A stretch of 64,000 nt of DNA from Pseudomonas sp. BN417 (GCF_029871205.1 NZ_SSOJ01000080.1:43963-107962); one strand, 5' to 3'. Shown: positions 18,885 through 27,869, numbered from the stretch's first letter. A program made the numbers and translations. Notes: generated by a model not told the origin, from the sequence alone.

Positions 18885-19622
18885 TCAGGCCCCTAGCGCG
18901 AAGCCGCGCAGGAAACCCGCATAGAGCTTGGGCAGGGGGAAGTCGAGGTCGCCGCGCTTGCTGGTGGACAGGCGCAGTTCACCCAGCATCTCCACCATCT
19001 TCATCGCGGCGCTCACGCCGTCGATCACCGGTACGCCCAGTTCGTCCTGCAGCCTGATCGCCAGATGGCTCATGCCTGCACAGCCGAGGACGATGGCGCC
19101 GGACTCGTCGCGCTCCAGCGCCTCCAGGCAGGCTGCGCGCATCAGGCGCTGCAGGCCCTGTGGGTCCTGATCCAGCGCCAGCACCGGAATCTCCACGGCG
19201 TGGATGCCCCGGCAGTGCTGGTGGAAGCCATAGCGTTCCACCAGGTGGCGGGCGATGACCTTGGTACGGCCCAGGGTAGTGACGATGCTGAACCCCGTGG
19301 CGACCCAGGTGGCCAGGTGCATGGCCGCCTCGGCAATGCCGATCACCGGGTGCCGGGCGATTTCCCGTGCGGCCAGCAGGCCGGGGTCGCCGAAGCAGGC
19401 GATCACGTGGCCCTCGGCGCCATCCCGTTCACCGTCGCGGATGGCCTGGAGCAAGCCGGGCACGCAGAGCGCTTCGTCGTAGTGGCCTTCGATGGAGGCC
19501 GGTCCCGCGCTGTTGGTCACCGCCAGCAACTGGTTGCCGGCTCGCAGCAGAGGCCTCGCTGACTCGGCCAGGCTGGCGGTCATCGCGGTGCTGGTGTTCG
19601 GGTTGATCAGCTGGATCTTCAT
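18885..19622 (-). CDS. Asp/Glu/hydantoin racemase family protein
   Basis: A 245-residue member of the Asp/Glu/hydantoin racemase superfamily. It shows QLINPNTSTAMT at the N terminus and two catalytic cysteines, Cys76 in ACFGDPG and Cys181 in LGCAGM, the two-base pair used for cofactor-free racemisation of 5-substituted hydantoins or related amides. The ATG at 19622 lies just downstream of the GntR gene on the same strand (8-base gap), so they form a two-gene unit. Facing them is an ABC transporter and amidohydrolase cluster, which suggests the substrate is a cyclic ureide, amide or its opened product. Hydantoin racemase, allantoin racemase and maleate isomerase are family alternatives; sequence alone does not decide. 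Confidence 0.82.
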   Translation of the reverse strand: MKIQLINPNTSTAMTASLAESARPLLRAGNQLLAVTNSAGPASIEGHYDEALCVPGLLQAIRDGERDGAEGHVIACFGDPGLLAAREIARHPVIGIAEAAMHLATWVATGFSIVTTLGRTKVIARHLVERYGFHQHCRGIHAVEIPVLALDQDPQGLQRLMRAACLEALERDESGAIVLGCAGMSHLAIRLQDELGVPVIDGVSAAMKMVEMLGELRLSTSKRGDLDFPLPKLYAGFLRGFALGA

Positions 19623-19630
19623 GGCCGAGG

Positions 19631-20320
19631 TCAGGTCTCGATCAGGTGTTTCAGCGGGTGGTAGTTGGCCTTGAGCTTGCCGGCCGACTCGAGGATGGCC
19701 GTCTCGATGGCGGCCAGGTGGAAGCAGGTCAACTCGATGGCGGCGTTCTGGTTGCCGGCCTCGATGAACTCGATCAGGCGCAGGTGCTCGTCATCGCGGC
19801 AGGCGTCGTGGCGTTCGTCGTCCAGGGCGGCGACGTAAAGCGAGGCGCGGGAGATCAGCTTGCGGAACCAGTCCAGCAGCACCGGGTTGTTCAGCGCCTC
19901 GGCCAGCTTGATATGGAAGTCACCGAGCAAGTAGATCAGCCGCTCGTGGTCATGGTTACGCCGCGCCTCTTCCTCCAGCAGCAGGTGATCGCGCATATCC
20001 CGCATGGCCGCGCTGTCCCGCCGTCGGCAGAGTTCGGTGACGATGCCGATCTCGATCAGCCGGCGGGTTTCGAACAGCGAGCGAATTTCCTCATCGCTGG
20101 GCAGCGATACCCAGGCGCCCTTGTTCGGTTCGGTGGAGACCAGGCCATCGGCCTCCAGTTGCTTCAGCGCCGCCCGTACCGAGGTGCGGCTGACGTTGAA
20201 CAAATCCGCCAGCGACGACTCGCCCAGTTTCATGCCGGGCCGCAGCGAGCGATTGCTGATGGCCTGGTAAACCCCCTCGTAGACGCGGTCCACCGTGGTT
20301 TCCAGCTTCTTGTCTGCCAT
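19631..20320 (-). CDS. GntR family regulator, FCD (FadR-type) subfamily
   Basis: A 229-residue regulator. The N-terminal winged helix-turn-helix spans about residues 10-75 (PGMKLGESSLADLFNVSRTS, then ALKQLEADGLV). The C-terminal all-helical FCD ligand domain contains the Asp/His metal site pattern (RDHLLLEEEARRNHDHERL, then GDFHIKLAEA, and the FHLAAIETAI helix). Such proteins usually repress and are released by a small carboxylic acid. It is co-transcribed with the racemase and divergent from the ABC transporter; two near-identical TTGCATnCAA boxes in the 140-base divergent region overlap the transporter promoter and are the likely operators. So it is the probable local repressor of the 18885-29889 catabolic cluster. 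Confidence 0.88.
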   Translation of the reverse strand: MADKKLETTVDRVYEGVYQAISNRSLRPGMKLGESSLADLFNVSRTSVRAALKQLEADGLVSTEPNKGAWVSLPSDEEIRSLFETRRLIEIGIVTELCRRRDSAAMRDMRDHLLLEEEARRNHDHERLIYLLGDFHIKLAEALNNPVLLDWFRKLISRASLYVAALDDERHDACRDDEHLRLIEFIEAGNQNAAIELTCFHLAAIETAILESAGKLKANYHPLKHLIET

Positions 20321-20388
20321 TCGTGACTCCTAAATGCGTTCGCAAGCTGATTCCGCCCGAAACGAATGGGCGGCAAATCCCGGTTGCG

Positions 20389-20418
20389 TTGTCAGCATAA
20401 ACCGAGTATTTCTAGATT
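20389..20418 (+). promoter_or_regulatory. Sigma-70 promoter of the ABC transporter operon
   Basis: TTGTCA (20389-20394), 18-base spacer, TAGATT (20413-20418). It reads toward the ATP-binding protein gene at 20461. Confidence 0.6.
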
Positions 20419-20439
20419 GCATTCAATTTTTGCATACAA
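20417..20439. promoter_or_regulatory. Tandem GntR operator candidates
   Basis: TTGCATTCAA (20417-20426) and TTGCATACAA (20430-20439) are direct repeats 13 bases apart, each an imperfect palindrome. They overlap the -10 region and start point of the transporter promoter, where a repressor would block it. The divergent FCD-GntR protein is the natural candidate. Confidence 0.5.
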
Positions 20440-20460
20440 AAACAAGAGGAATGCACCATT

Positions 20461-21549
20461 ATGAAGCACACGTCCTCCATCGAGGTGCAAGGCGTCAGCA
20501 AGCGCTACACCACCGATCCCGAGGTAGCGCCCGCGCTCGACAACGTCTCGGTCAGCATCCGTCACAACGAATTCTTCACCCTCCTCGGCCCCTCGGGCTG
20601 CGGCAAGACCACTCTGCTGCGCTCCATCGCCGGCTTCGAGCAGGTCAGCGCCGGCACCATCCACATCGGCGGGCAGCGGGTGGACGAGCTGCCGCCCTAC
20701 CGGCGCCGGGTTAATACCGTGTTCCAGAGCTACGCGCTCTTCCCCCACATGAGCGTGGCCGAGAATATCGCCTTCGGCCTGGAGATGCAGGGCATCGAGC
20801 GTGGCGCCATTCCCGCGCGGGTCAAGGAGATGCTGGCCCTGGTACAGATGGAACACCTGGCCCGCCGCCGCCCCGCCGAGCTGTCCGGCGGCCAGCAGCA
20901 ACGGGTGGCCCTGGCCCGCGCCCTGGCACCGCGTCCGGACGTGCTGCTGCTGGACGAACCACTGTCGGCGCTGGACCTGAAGCTGCGCAAGGAAATGCAG
21001 GTCGAACTCAAGCGCGTGCAGCAGGAGGCGGGCATCACCTTCATCTTCGTCACCCACGATCAGGAAGAGGCGCTGACCCTCTCCGACCGCATCGCGGTGA
21101 TGTCCAGCGGCAAGATCCTGCAGATCGGCACGCCCAACGAGATTTACGAACGCCCGCAGCACCGCTTCGTCGCCCACTTCATCGGCGACATCAATTTCCT
21201 CCCCGGCCAGCTGCGCCAGTGTCCGCAGAACGGCAACCTGTTCCGTCCCGATGGCCTTCCGGTGGAAATCCCCTGCACCGCCGACGCCGGCACCCGCGCC
21301 GGCACGGCCCAACTAGCGTTCCGCCCCGAGCGCTCGAAGCTGGTGGACCCGTCCGAGCCGCACCACTTGCGCGGCGTGGTGGAAGCCGTGCTCTACGTCG
21401 GCACCGCCACCCTCTACCAGTGCCGCCTGGCCAACGACGTGAAGGTGATGCTGCGGGAAAGCAACGAAGGCGCCACCAGCGCCCGTGCCGTGGGCTCCAG
21501 CGTGGCGGTGCACCTGCCGCCCCACGCCTGCCTGCTGATGGAGGCCTGA
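20461..21549 (+). CDS. Polyamine-type ABC transporter, ATP-binding protein (PotA-like)
   Basis: A 362-residue ABC ATPase of the PotA/spermidine-putrescine class. Walker A GPSGCGKTT (about residue 45-53), Q-loop, signature LSGGQQQRVALARAL and Walker B VLLLDEPLSALD are all intact, followed by the switch His in FVTHDQEEAL and a C-terminal TOBE-type beta domain. It energises import by the two permeases that follow. I choose the ATG at 20461, ten bases after aagagga; the ATG at 20451 is out of frame. First gene of a four-gene transporter set (ATPase, permease, permease, binding protein) that diverges from the GntR/racemase unit. Substrate not determined; cluster context points to a cyclic amide or ureide rather than a polyamine. 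Confidence 0.88.
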   Translation: MKHTSSIEVQGVSKRYTTDPEVAPALDNVSVSIRHNEFFTLLGPSGCGKTTLLRSIAGFEQVSAGTIHIGGQRVDELPPYRRRVNTVFQSYALFPHMSVAENIAFGLEMQGIERGAIPARVKEMLALVQMEHLARRRPAELSGGQQQRVALARALAPRPDVLLLDEPLSALDLKLRKEMQVELKRVQQEAGITFIFVTHDQEEALTLSDRIAVMSSGKILQIGTPNEIYERPQHRFVAHFIGDINFLPGQLRQCPQNGNLFRPDGLPVEIPCTADAGTRAGTAQLAFRPERSKLVDPSEPHHLRGVVEAVLYVGTATLYQCRLANDVKVMLRESNEGATSARAVGSSVAVHLPPHACLLMEA

Positions 21550-21550
21550 G

Positions 21551-22465
21551 ATGAGCGTCAGCGCCACCTCCCCCAGCCTCAACCGGTTGTTGCTGCTGTC
21601 GCCGGTGCTGCTCACCCTGCTCGGGCTGATCGCCATCCCGCTCGGAATCATGGGTTACATCAGCCTGCTGCCGCGCAACCTCTACGGCGGCGTCGACTGG
21701 AGCGCCGACTGGCAGTGGCAGAGCTACGTGCAGTTGTTCTTCCAGGAGGATTTCGACGGCAAGCTGGAACTCAACTGGGTTTATGCCCAAGCCCTGCTGC
21801 GCTCGGTGCTGCAGGCCGGCGGCACCACGCTGCTGTGCTTCCTGGTCGGCTTCCCCGTGGCCCTGTGGATGAGCAGCCTCAGCGAGCGCTCGCGCAACAT
21901 CATGGTGCTGCTGATCACCATCCCCTTCTGGACCAACCTGCTGATCCGCAACTACGCCTGGCTGATCATCCTGCGCGAGCACGGCTGGCTGGCCCAGAGC
22001 CTCAACGCGCTGTTCCCCCAGGCCGGCGGCATCACCCTGCTGTACAACGATTTCGCCGTGGCCGTCGGGCTGGTCTACAGCTTCCTGCCGTTCATGATCC
22101 TGCCGATCTACTCCACCCTGGAGAAGCTCGACTGGCGCCTGGTGGAAGCCGCCTATGACCTCGGCGCCAACCGCTGGAAGGCGCTGCGCCGGGTGATCCT
22201 GCCGCTGTCCATGCCCGGCGTGGTGGCCGGTTCCCTGCTGGTGTTCGTGCCGAGCCTGGGCGCCTTCATCACCCCCGCCATCCTTGGTGGCGGCAAGACG
22301 CTGATGATCGGCAACCTGATCCAGCAGCAGTTCGGCACCGCGCGCAACTGGCCGCTGGGCAGCTCGCTGTCCTTCCTCCTGCTCGGGCTGATGCTGCTGG
22401 CCCTGGTGCTCTACGCCCTCTATGCCCGCAAGGCCGCCAAAGCCGTCCGCCAGGGAGCCTGCTGA
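21551..22465 (+). CDS. ABC transporter permease (PotB-like)
   Basis: A 304-residue inner-membrane permease with six hydrophobic segments. The EAA loop that docks on the ATPase is visible as VEAAYDLGANRWKALRRVILPLSMPG. Its start is one base after the ATPase stop and it shares the A of TGATG with the next permease, so translation is tightly coupled. The N-terminal cytoplasmic and first periplasmic segments resemble PotB/PotH. It forms the translocation pore with the PotC-like partner. Confidence 0.87.
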   Translation: MSVSATSPSLNRLLLLSPVLLTLLGLIAIPLGIMGYISLLPRNLYGGVDWSADWQWQSYVQLFFQEDFDGKLELNWVYAQALLRSVLQAGGTTLLCFLVGFPVALWMSSLSERSRNIMVLLITIPFWTNLLIRNYAWLIILREHGWLAQSLNALFPQAGGITLLYNDFAVAVGLVYSFLPFMILPIYSTLEKLDWRLVEAAYDLGANRWKALRRVILPLSMPGVVAGSLLVFVPSLGAFITPAILGGGKTLMIGNLIQQQFGTARNWPLGSSLSFLLLGLMLLALVLYALYARKAAKAVRQGAC

Positions 22466-23256
22466 TGATCGCCAACCACCTGAAGAAACTGCCGCTGACC
22501 CGCGAAACCAGCCTGCTGGTACTGGCCTACCTGTACCTGCCGATCCTGGTGCTGATCGCCTACAGCTTCAACGCCAACCGCACCGCCACCGTCTGGACCG
22601 AGTTCTCCTTCGCCTGGTACGGGCGGATCCTGGCCAACCCCTCGATCCAGGCGGCAGCCATGAACTCGGTGATCGTCGCCGGCATCGCCACCGTCTGCGC
22701 CACCGCCATCGCCCTGCTGGCGGCGCTGGCCACCTACAAGCCGTTCTATGGGCAGAAGATGGTGGAAGGCGGGATCAACCTGCCGCTGATCCTGCCGGAG
22801 ATCGTCACCGCGGTGGCCACCCTGCTGCTGTTCATGGCCCTGGGCATCAAGCTGGGCCTGCTGACGGTGATCATCGCCCACATCGGCTTCTGCATCCCCT
22901 TCGCCTACCTGCCGATCCGCGCGCGCCTGAACGACCTGGACAAGAGCCTGCTGGAAGCGGCCAACGACCTCTATGCCAATCCCTTCCACACCTTCCGCCG
23001 GGTGACCCTGCCGCTGCTGTTCCCGGCGGTGCTGTCCGGTGCGGTGCTGGCATTCGTGGTCAGCCTGGACGACTTCATCATGACCTTCTTCGTCGCCGGC
23101 CCCGGTTCGACCACGCTGCCCGTCTACATCTTCTCGGCCATCAAGGCCGGGGTAACCCCCGAGATCAACGCCATTTCCACGGTGATGCTGGTGATCTCGA
23201 TCGTCCTGGTGGTGCTCTCCTACTGGCTCGGCCAGCGAGGCAAGCCCGCCGCCTGA
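22465..23256 (+). CDS. ABC transporter permease (PotC-like)
   Basis: A 263-residue permease with six membrane segments and an EAA loop LLEAANDLYANPFHTFRRVTLPLLFP. The periplasmic-side FVVSLDDFIMTFFVAGPG segment is the typical PotC/PotI signature. The start codon overlaps the stop of the PotB-like gene by one base. The size matches PotC. It pairs with the upstream permease; the binding protein gene follows after 48 bases. Confidence 0.87.
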   Translation: MIANHLKKLPLTRETSLLVLAYLYLPILVLIAYSFNANRTATVWTEFSFAWYGRILANPSIQAAAMNSVIVAGIATVCATAIALLAALATYKPFYGQKMVEGGINLPLILPEIVTAVATLLLFMALGIKLGLLTVIIAHIGFCIPFAYLPIRARLNDLDKSLLEAANDLYANPFHTFRRVTLPLLFPAVLSGAVLAFVVSLDDFIMTFFVAGPGSTTLPVYIFSAIKAGVTPEINAISTVMLVISIVLVVLSYWLGQRGKPAA

Positions 23257-23304
23257 ACCTCGTTCCACCACTGCCCAACCTGTTCTTCAACCCGGAGAAA
23301 AACA

Positions 23305-24357
23305 ATGAAGTTGAAAGCATTGCGTCATGGGGTAGCCGGTTTCGCCCTGAGTTGTTTCGCCGCGACCTTCGCCCAGGCGGAGGAGCCCAAGGAGCTGTTC
23401 TTCTACAACTGGACCGACTACTACCCGGTGGAGCTGCTCGCCAAGTTCGAGAAGGAGACCGGCATCAAGGTCACCATGGACGGCTACGACAGCAACGAAA
23501 CACTGCTGGCCAAGCTGCAGGCCGGCGGCGCCGCCTACGACGTGATAGTGCCGTCGCACTCGATCATGCGCACCCTGATCGAGCAGGGCTACCTGCAGGA
23601 AATCGACACACCGAGCCTGCCGAACTTCGCCCATGTGAAGCCAGCCTTCCGCAACCCGGATTTCGACCCCGGCCGCAAGTACTCGGCGCCCTACCTCTGG
23701 GGCACCACCGGCTTTTCTTACGACAGCGCGCGGGTGCCGGGCGGCAAGCTGGACGACTCCTGGAAGGAGTTCTTCGAACCACGTCCCGAACTGCAGGGCC
23801 AGCTCGCTGCGCTGGACACCCCCAGCAGCGTGATCAACGCCGCCAGCCACTACCTGGGCGTGGACGAGTGCACCGAGAATCCGCAGGACGCCAAGCGCAT
23901 CCTCGAACTGCTGCAGAAGCAGAAGCCCTTCCTGAAGATGTACAGCTCCGACAACACCGTCGACCGCATGGCCTCGGGCGAGGTGATCATGATGCAGAAC
24001 TGGAACGGCTCCACCGCCCGCGCCACCCTGCAGAAGAGCACCATCAAGTACGTCTACCCGCGTGAAGGCGTGGCCATGTTCCAGGACAACTTCGCCGTAC
24101 CGAAGAGCGCGCCGCACCCGGGCAACGCCAAGGTCTTCATCGACTGGATGATGAAACCGGAAAACGCCGCCGCCGTGTCCAACGCCATCGCCTACGCCAA
24201 CGGCATCGACAGCGACCAGCTGCTCGACAAGAAGTGGCGGGTGATGGACGCCATCAACATGCCCGACGCCTACGCCGAGCGACTGCGCCCGGAGAAGGAG
24301 TGCAGCAACCAGGCCCGCGAGCTGCAGGACCGCATCTGGTCCAAGCTCAAGGGCTGA
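23305..24357 (+). CDS. Periplasmic substrate-binding protein, PotD/PotF-like
   Basis: A 350-residue secreted binding protein with a clear signal peptide (MKLKALRHGVAGFALSCFAA, cleavage near AQAEE). The mature start ELFFYNWTDYYPVELLAKFEKETGI is the PotD/PotF signature. In true polyamine binders several acidic and aromatic residues line the pocket; whether all are kept here I cannot align with certainty, and the catabolic context argues for a different cationic or amide ligand. It ends the ABC operon, and a family B repeat lies between it and the first amidohydrolase gene. Start ATG 23305 has ggagaaaaac upstream. Confidence 0.87.
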   Translation: MKLKALRHGVAGFALSCFAATFAQAEEPKELFFYNWTDYYPVELLAKFEKETGIKVTMDGYDSNETLLAKLQAGGAAYDVIVPSHSIMRTLIEQGYLQEIDTPSLPNFAHVKPAFRNPDFDPGRKYSAPYLWGTTGFSYDSARVPGGKLDDSWKEFFEPRPELQGQLAALDTPSSVINAASHYLGVDECTENPQDAKRILELLQKQKPFLKMYSSDNTVDRMASGEVIMMQNWNGSTARATLQKSTIKYVYPREGVAMFQDNFAVPKSAPHPGNAKVFIDWMMKPENAAAVSNAIAYANGIDSDQLLDKKWRVMDAINMPDAYAERLRPEKECSNQARELQDRIWSKLKG

Positions 24358-24383
24358 GGACGGCTTCTTGCATTGTCTCTCTC

Positions 24384-24463
24384 CGTAGGATGGGTAGAGC
24401 CTGCGAAACCCATCGCCCCGTGCACCGACAGCATGGGTTTCGCTCCGCTCTACCCATCCTACG
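24384..24463. repeat. Repeat family B, copy 1
   Basis: An 80-base inverted repeat, CGTAGGATGGGTAGAGC at the left end and its complement at the right, with inner arms gcgaaacccat/atgggtttcgc. It separates the binding-protein gene from the amidohydrolase genes and might act as a transcript stabiliser or a weak terminator. Confidence 0.85.
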
Positions 24464-24497
24464 TCCTGTTCCCTGAAGGATTGCACACGAGGTCCCC

Positions 24498-25694
24498 ATG
24501 GCCGACACCTACTGGCTGCGCAACGTCCGCCCCTTCGGCGGCGCGGCCGAAGACTTCCTCATCCAGCACGGTCGCTTCGCCGAGCGCCGCCCCGCCAGCG
24601 GCGCGCCGCTGGCGGCCGGCGATATCGACGGCGCCGGCCAGCTGATGACCTGCACCCTGGTGGAAAGCCATATCCACCTGGACAAGACCCTCTGGGGCCA
24701 GCCCTGGCGCCCCAACAGCGCCGGCCCGACGCTCAAGGACTACATCGCCAACGAACGCCGCGTGCTGCGCGAGGTCACCGCGCCCATCGCCGAGCGCGCC
24801 GGCGCCCTGCTGGAAAACTGCATCGCCCGTGGCTCGCTGACCATGCGCTGCCATGTGGATATCGACCCCGAATTCGGCCTGCGCCATGTGGAGGCCATGC
24901 AGGCCCTGCGCGAGCGCTATCGCGACCTGATCGACCTGGAACTGGTGGTCTTCCCGCAGACCGGCCTGGTCAGCCGCCCCGGCACCGCCGAGCTGATGCG
25001 CGAGGCCCTCGGCCAGGGCGTGGAGAATGTCGGCGGGCTCGACCCCTGCGGCATCGACAACGACCCCATCGCCCAGCTCGATATCGTCTTCAACCTCGCC
25101 ACCGAGTTCGACCGCGGCGTGGATATCCACCTGCACGACAAGGGCGAGCTGGGCCTCTGGCAGATCGCCCGCATCGCCGATTACACCGAGCGCTTCAACC
25201 GCCAGGGCCGGGTGATGATCAGCCACGCCTACTGCCTCGGCATGGCGCCCTGGAGCCAGGTGCGGCCGCTGGCCGAGCGCCTGGCCGCGCTGGATATCTC
25301 GCTGATGAGCTCGGCGCCGGCCGACTGCGCGGTGCCGCCCTTCCTCGCCTTGGGCGAAGCCGGGGTCAACCTCTGCCTGGGTTCGGATGGCATCCGCGAC
25401 GCCTGGTCGCCCATGGGCAACGGCGACATGCTGGAACGCGCCATGCTCCTGGCCTTCCGCTTCGACCTGAACAAGGACGAGGAACTGGCCGCCGCCTTCG
25501 ACGCCGCCAGCCTCCATGGCGCCAAGGCCCTGGGTCTGCCCGGGCATGGCCTGGTTATCGGTGGCGCTGCCGATTTCCTGCTGATACCGGCACAGAGCCT
25601 CGGTGAAGCCGTGGTCGCACGGCCGCCGCGCCAGGTGTACCGCGCCGGCAAGCTGATCGCCGAAGCGGGCCGCCTGCTGGAGAGCCGCCTGTGA
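24498..25694 (+). CDS. Cytosine-deaminase-like amidohydrolase (first paralogue)
   Basis: A 398-residue amidohydrolase-superfamily protein of the CodA branch. The metal site is complete: His58 and His60 in ESHIHLDKT, His211/His213 with Glu217 in IHLHDKGE, His243 in ISHAYCLG and Asp297 in GSDGIRDAW. The FPQTG block and the VGGLDPCGIDND block mirror CodA. Cytosine deaminase, N-isopropylammelide hydrolase and cyclic-amide hydrolases all share this frame, so deamination or ring-opening of an N-heterocycle is the safest call. Its GTGA end overlaps the next gene start by 4 bases. A paralogue (27891-29078) lies two genes on. Confidence 0.82.
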   Translation: MADTYWLRNVRPFGGAAEDFLIQHGRFAERRPASGAPLAAGDIDGAGQLMTCTLVESHIHLDKTLWGQPWRPNSAGPTLKDYIANERRVLREVTAPIAERAGALLENCIARGSLTMRCHVDIDPEFGLRHVEAMQALRERYRDLIDLELVVFPQTGLVSRPGTAELMREALGQGVENVGGLDPCGIDNDPIAQLDIVFNLATEFDRGVDIHLHDKGELGLWQIARIADYTERFNRQGRVMISHAYCLGMAPWSQVRPLAERLAALDISLMSSAPADCAVPPFLALGEAGVNLCLGSDGIRDAWSPMGNGDMLERAMLLAFRFDLNKDEELAAAFDAASLHGAKALGLPGHGLVIGGAADFLLIPAQSLGEAVVARPPRQVYRAGKLIAEAGRLLESRL

Positions 25695-27193
25695 CAGCGC
25701 CACGTCGCATCGGCCTCAAGGCCAGCTGCGTGGTCGGCTTCGATGGCCAGCGCCACGTGCTCTGGCGCAATGGCGAGGTGGTGATCGAAGGCGCACGCAT
25801 TGTCTTCGTCGGCCGGGGTTTTCCCGGCCCTGTCGACCAGTGGATCGACTACGGCAACGCGCTGCTCGGTCCCGGTTTCATCGACCTCGACGCCCTTGGC
25901 GACCTCGACTCCACCGTGCTCTGCCTGGACAACGGGGACGAGAGCCGGATGGGCCGCATGTGGTCCGAGCAGTACCTCGCCGCAGGCCCGCGGGAGAGCT
26001 ACAGCTTCGACGAGGAAGTCTTCAAGTACCGCTACGCTTTCACCCAGCTGATCCGCAACGGCATCACCACCGCCATGCCGATCACCTCCATGTACTACCG
26101 CGAGTGGGCGGAGACCTACGACGAATTCGCCGCCGTGGCCGGGGTCGCCGCCGAGCTGGGCCTGCGCACCTACCTCGGCCCTTGCTACATGAGCGGCATG
26201 CAATACCTGCGCGCCGACGGCAGCCGCGCCGAGCACTGGGACGAGGCGCGCGGCCTGGCCGGGCTGGACGCCGCCGAGCGCTTCTTCCGCGATTTCGACG
26301 GCAGCCACGGCGGCCTGATTCGCGGCGCCCTGCTGCCCGACCGCATCCAGACCTGCACACCGGCCCTGCTCCAGCGCACCGCCGCCCTCAGCCGCGAACT
26401 GGCCGCCCCGGTGCGCCTGCATTGCTGCCAGGGGCCAGGCGAAGTGGCGCTGGTGAAGCAGCTGCGCGGCACGGCGCCGCTGGCCTGGCTGGAACAGCTG
26501 GACCTGCTCGGCCCGCGAGCCGTGCTGCCCCACGGCATCTACATCGAAGGCGACGAGGACCTCGCCCGCCTGGCCGGCAGCGGCGCCAGCCTGGTGCACT
26601 GCCCGGTGGTGTTCGCCCGCGACGGCGAGGCGCTGGACTCCTTCGGCCGCTACCGCGCCCAGGGCGTCAACTTCGCCCTCGGCACCGACACCTGGCCGGC
26701 GGACCTGCTGGACAACATGCGCCAGGGCCTGAACATCGCCCGCCTGAAGGAAGGCGGCAGCGAGTGGACCAGCGCACTCGACCTCTACAACGCCGCCACC
26801 CTGGGCGGCGCCAGGGCGCTGGGCCGCGATGACCTCGGCCGCCTGGCGCCGGGGGCCAAGGCCGATATCACGGTGTTCAGCCTCGACGGCCTGCACCTGG
26901 GACCGCTGTTCGACCCGCTGAAGAACCTCATCCTCGCCGGCCGTGGCGACGACTGCATCGCCAGCTGGATCGACGGCCGCTGCGTGATGCACGACGGCCA
27001 GGTACAGGGCGTCGACTACGCCAGCCTCCAGCAACAGGCCCAACGGCAGTTCCACAAGCTGATGCAGAGCCACGCCGATCGCGCCTTCGGCCAGCCCGAC
27101 TGGCGTGGCCTGTTCCAACCGGCCATCCCCTTCGCCGATGCCTGGAGCGAGGAGCGCCCGCTCTGCACCCTTGCCAGCGCGCCCGACCAATAA
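25691..27193 (+). CDS. Amidohydrolase-family protein lacking the HxH metal motif
   Basis: A 500-residue protein with the TRZ/ATZ (chlorohydrolase) amidohydrolase layout: an N-terminal beta sandwich, the barrel, and a C-terminal return to the sandwich (LGRLAPGAKADITVF). The usual PGFIDxHxH is here PGFIDLDALG, so the two metal histidines are Asp67 and Leu69. Later conserved positions are kept: His244 in VRLHCCQ, His281 in LPHGIYIEGDE and Asp333 in LGTDTWPAD. So it may use a different or single metal, or be a non-catalytic partner. A GTG start overlaps the previous gene by 4 bases (translation coupling), and a flavin-reductase-like gene follows after 13 bases. Confidence 0.8.
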   Translation: MTAPRRIGLKASCVVGFDGQRHVLWRNGEVVIEGARIVFVGRGFPGPVDQWIDYGNALLGPGFIDLDALGDLDSTVLCLDNGDESRMGRMWSEQYLAAGPRESYSFDEEVFKYRYAFTQLIRNGITTAMPITSMYYREWAETYDEFAAVAGVAAELGLRTYLGPCYMSGMQYLRADGSRAEHWDEARGLAGLDAAERFFRDFDGSHGGLIRGALLPDRIQTCTPALLQRTAALSRELAAPVRLHCCQGPGEVALVKQLRGTAPLAWLEQLDLLGPRAVLPHGIYIEGDEDLARLAGSGASLVHCPVVFARDGEALDSFGRYRAQGVNFALGTDTWPADLLDNMRQGLNIARLKEGGSEWTSALDLYNAATLGGARALGRDDLGRLAPGAKADITVFSLDGLHLGPLFDPLKNLILAGRGDDCIASWIDGRCVMHDGQVQGVDYASLQQQAQRQFHKLMQSHADRAFGQPDWRGLFQPAIPFADAWSEERPLCTLASAPDQ

Positions 27194-27206
27194 CGAGAAC
27201 ATCGCC

Positions 27207-27869
27207 ATGCTGAGCTTCGACTTCGCCCAACTGGGCCCCCGCGAGAAATACAAGATCCTCATCGGCAGCGTGGTGCCCCGGCCCATCGCCCTGGTGACCA
27301 CGGTGGACGCCAACGGCCGCGCCAACGCCGCGCCCTTCAGCTTCTTCAACGCGCTTTCCGCCGACCCGCCGATCCTCGCCCTGGGGGTGGAAAACCACGC
27401 CGACCTCAGCCCCAAGGACACCACGCGCAACATCCTGCTGAACCAGGAATTCACCGTGAACATCGTCAACGATGCGCTGGTGGAGGCGATGAACGTCTGC
27501 GCCGTGCCCTTCGAGCCCGGCTTCGACGAACTGCTGGCCGCCGGCCTCACCGCCCTGCCCGGCAGCCGCGTCGGCTGCCCGCGCATCGCCGAGGCTCCGG
27601 TGGCCCTGGAATGCCGGCGGATGATGGGCCTGTCCATCGGCCAGTCGCGGGAAATCATCCTTGGCGAAGTGCTGGTGGCCCACGTCCGCGACGACCTGAT
27701 CGACCCGCAGACGCTCTATATCGACCAGCTCGGACTCGACGCCATCGGCCGCATGGGCGGGCATGGCTATGCGCGAACGCGCGACTACTTCGACCTGCCG
27801 ACGCGCTCGTTGCAGGCCTGGCGGGACGACCCCCACGGGGGCGAACGCCAGTGGCCGCAAACCCGCTGA
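27207..27869 (+). CDS. Flavin-reductase-like (DIM6/NTAB) FMN-binding protein
   Basis: A 220-residue flavin-reductase-domain protein. The block VVPRPIALVTTVDANGRANAAPFSFFNALS (residues about 22-50) is the family FMN-binding signature. In two-component systems such proteins supply reduced flavin to a monooxygenase, but many single-domain members are flavin stores or amidohydrolase partners; no monooxygenase gene lies nearby. ATG 27207 follows acgagaac; a longer reading from 27105 would run through the previous gene. It sits between two amidohydrolase genes in the same operon. Confidence 0.8.
   Translation: MLSFDFAQLGPREKYKILIGSVVPRPIALVTTVDANGRANAAPFSFFNALSADPPILALGVENHADLSPKDTTRNILLNQEFTVNIVNDALVEAMNVCAVPFEPGFDELLAAGLTALPGSRVGCPRIAEAPVALECRRMMGLSIGQSREIILGEVLVAHVRDDLIDPQTLYIDQLGLDAIGRMGGHGYARTRDYFDLPTRSLQAWRDDPHGGERQWPQTR

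Noticed and set aside
27207..27869. Two-component monooxygenase reductase
   Set aside because: No monooxygenase gene is nearby; only the FMN-binding fold can be supported.
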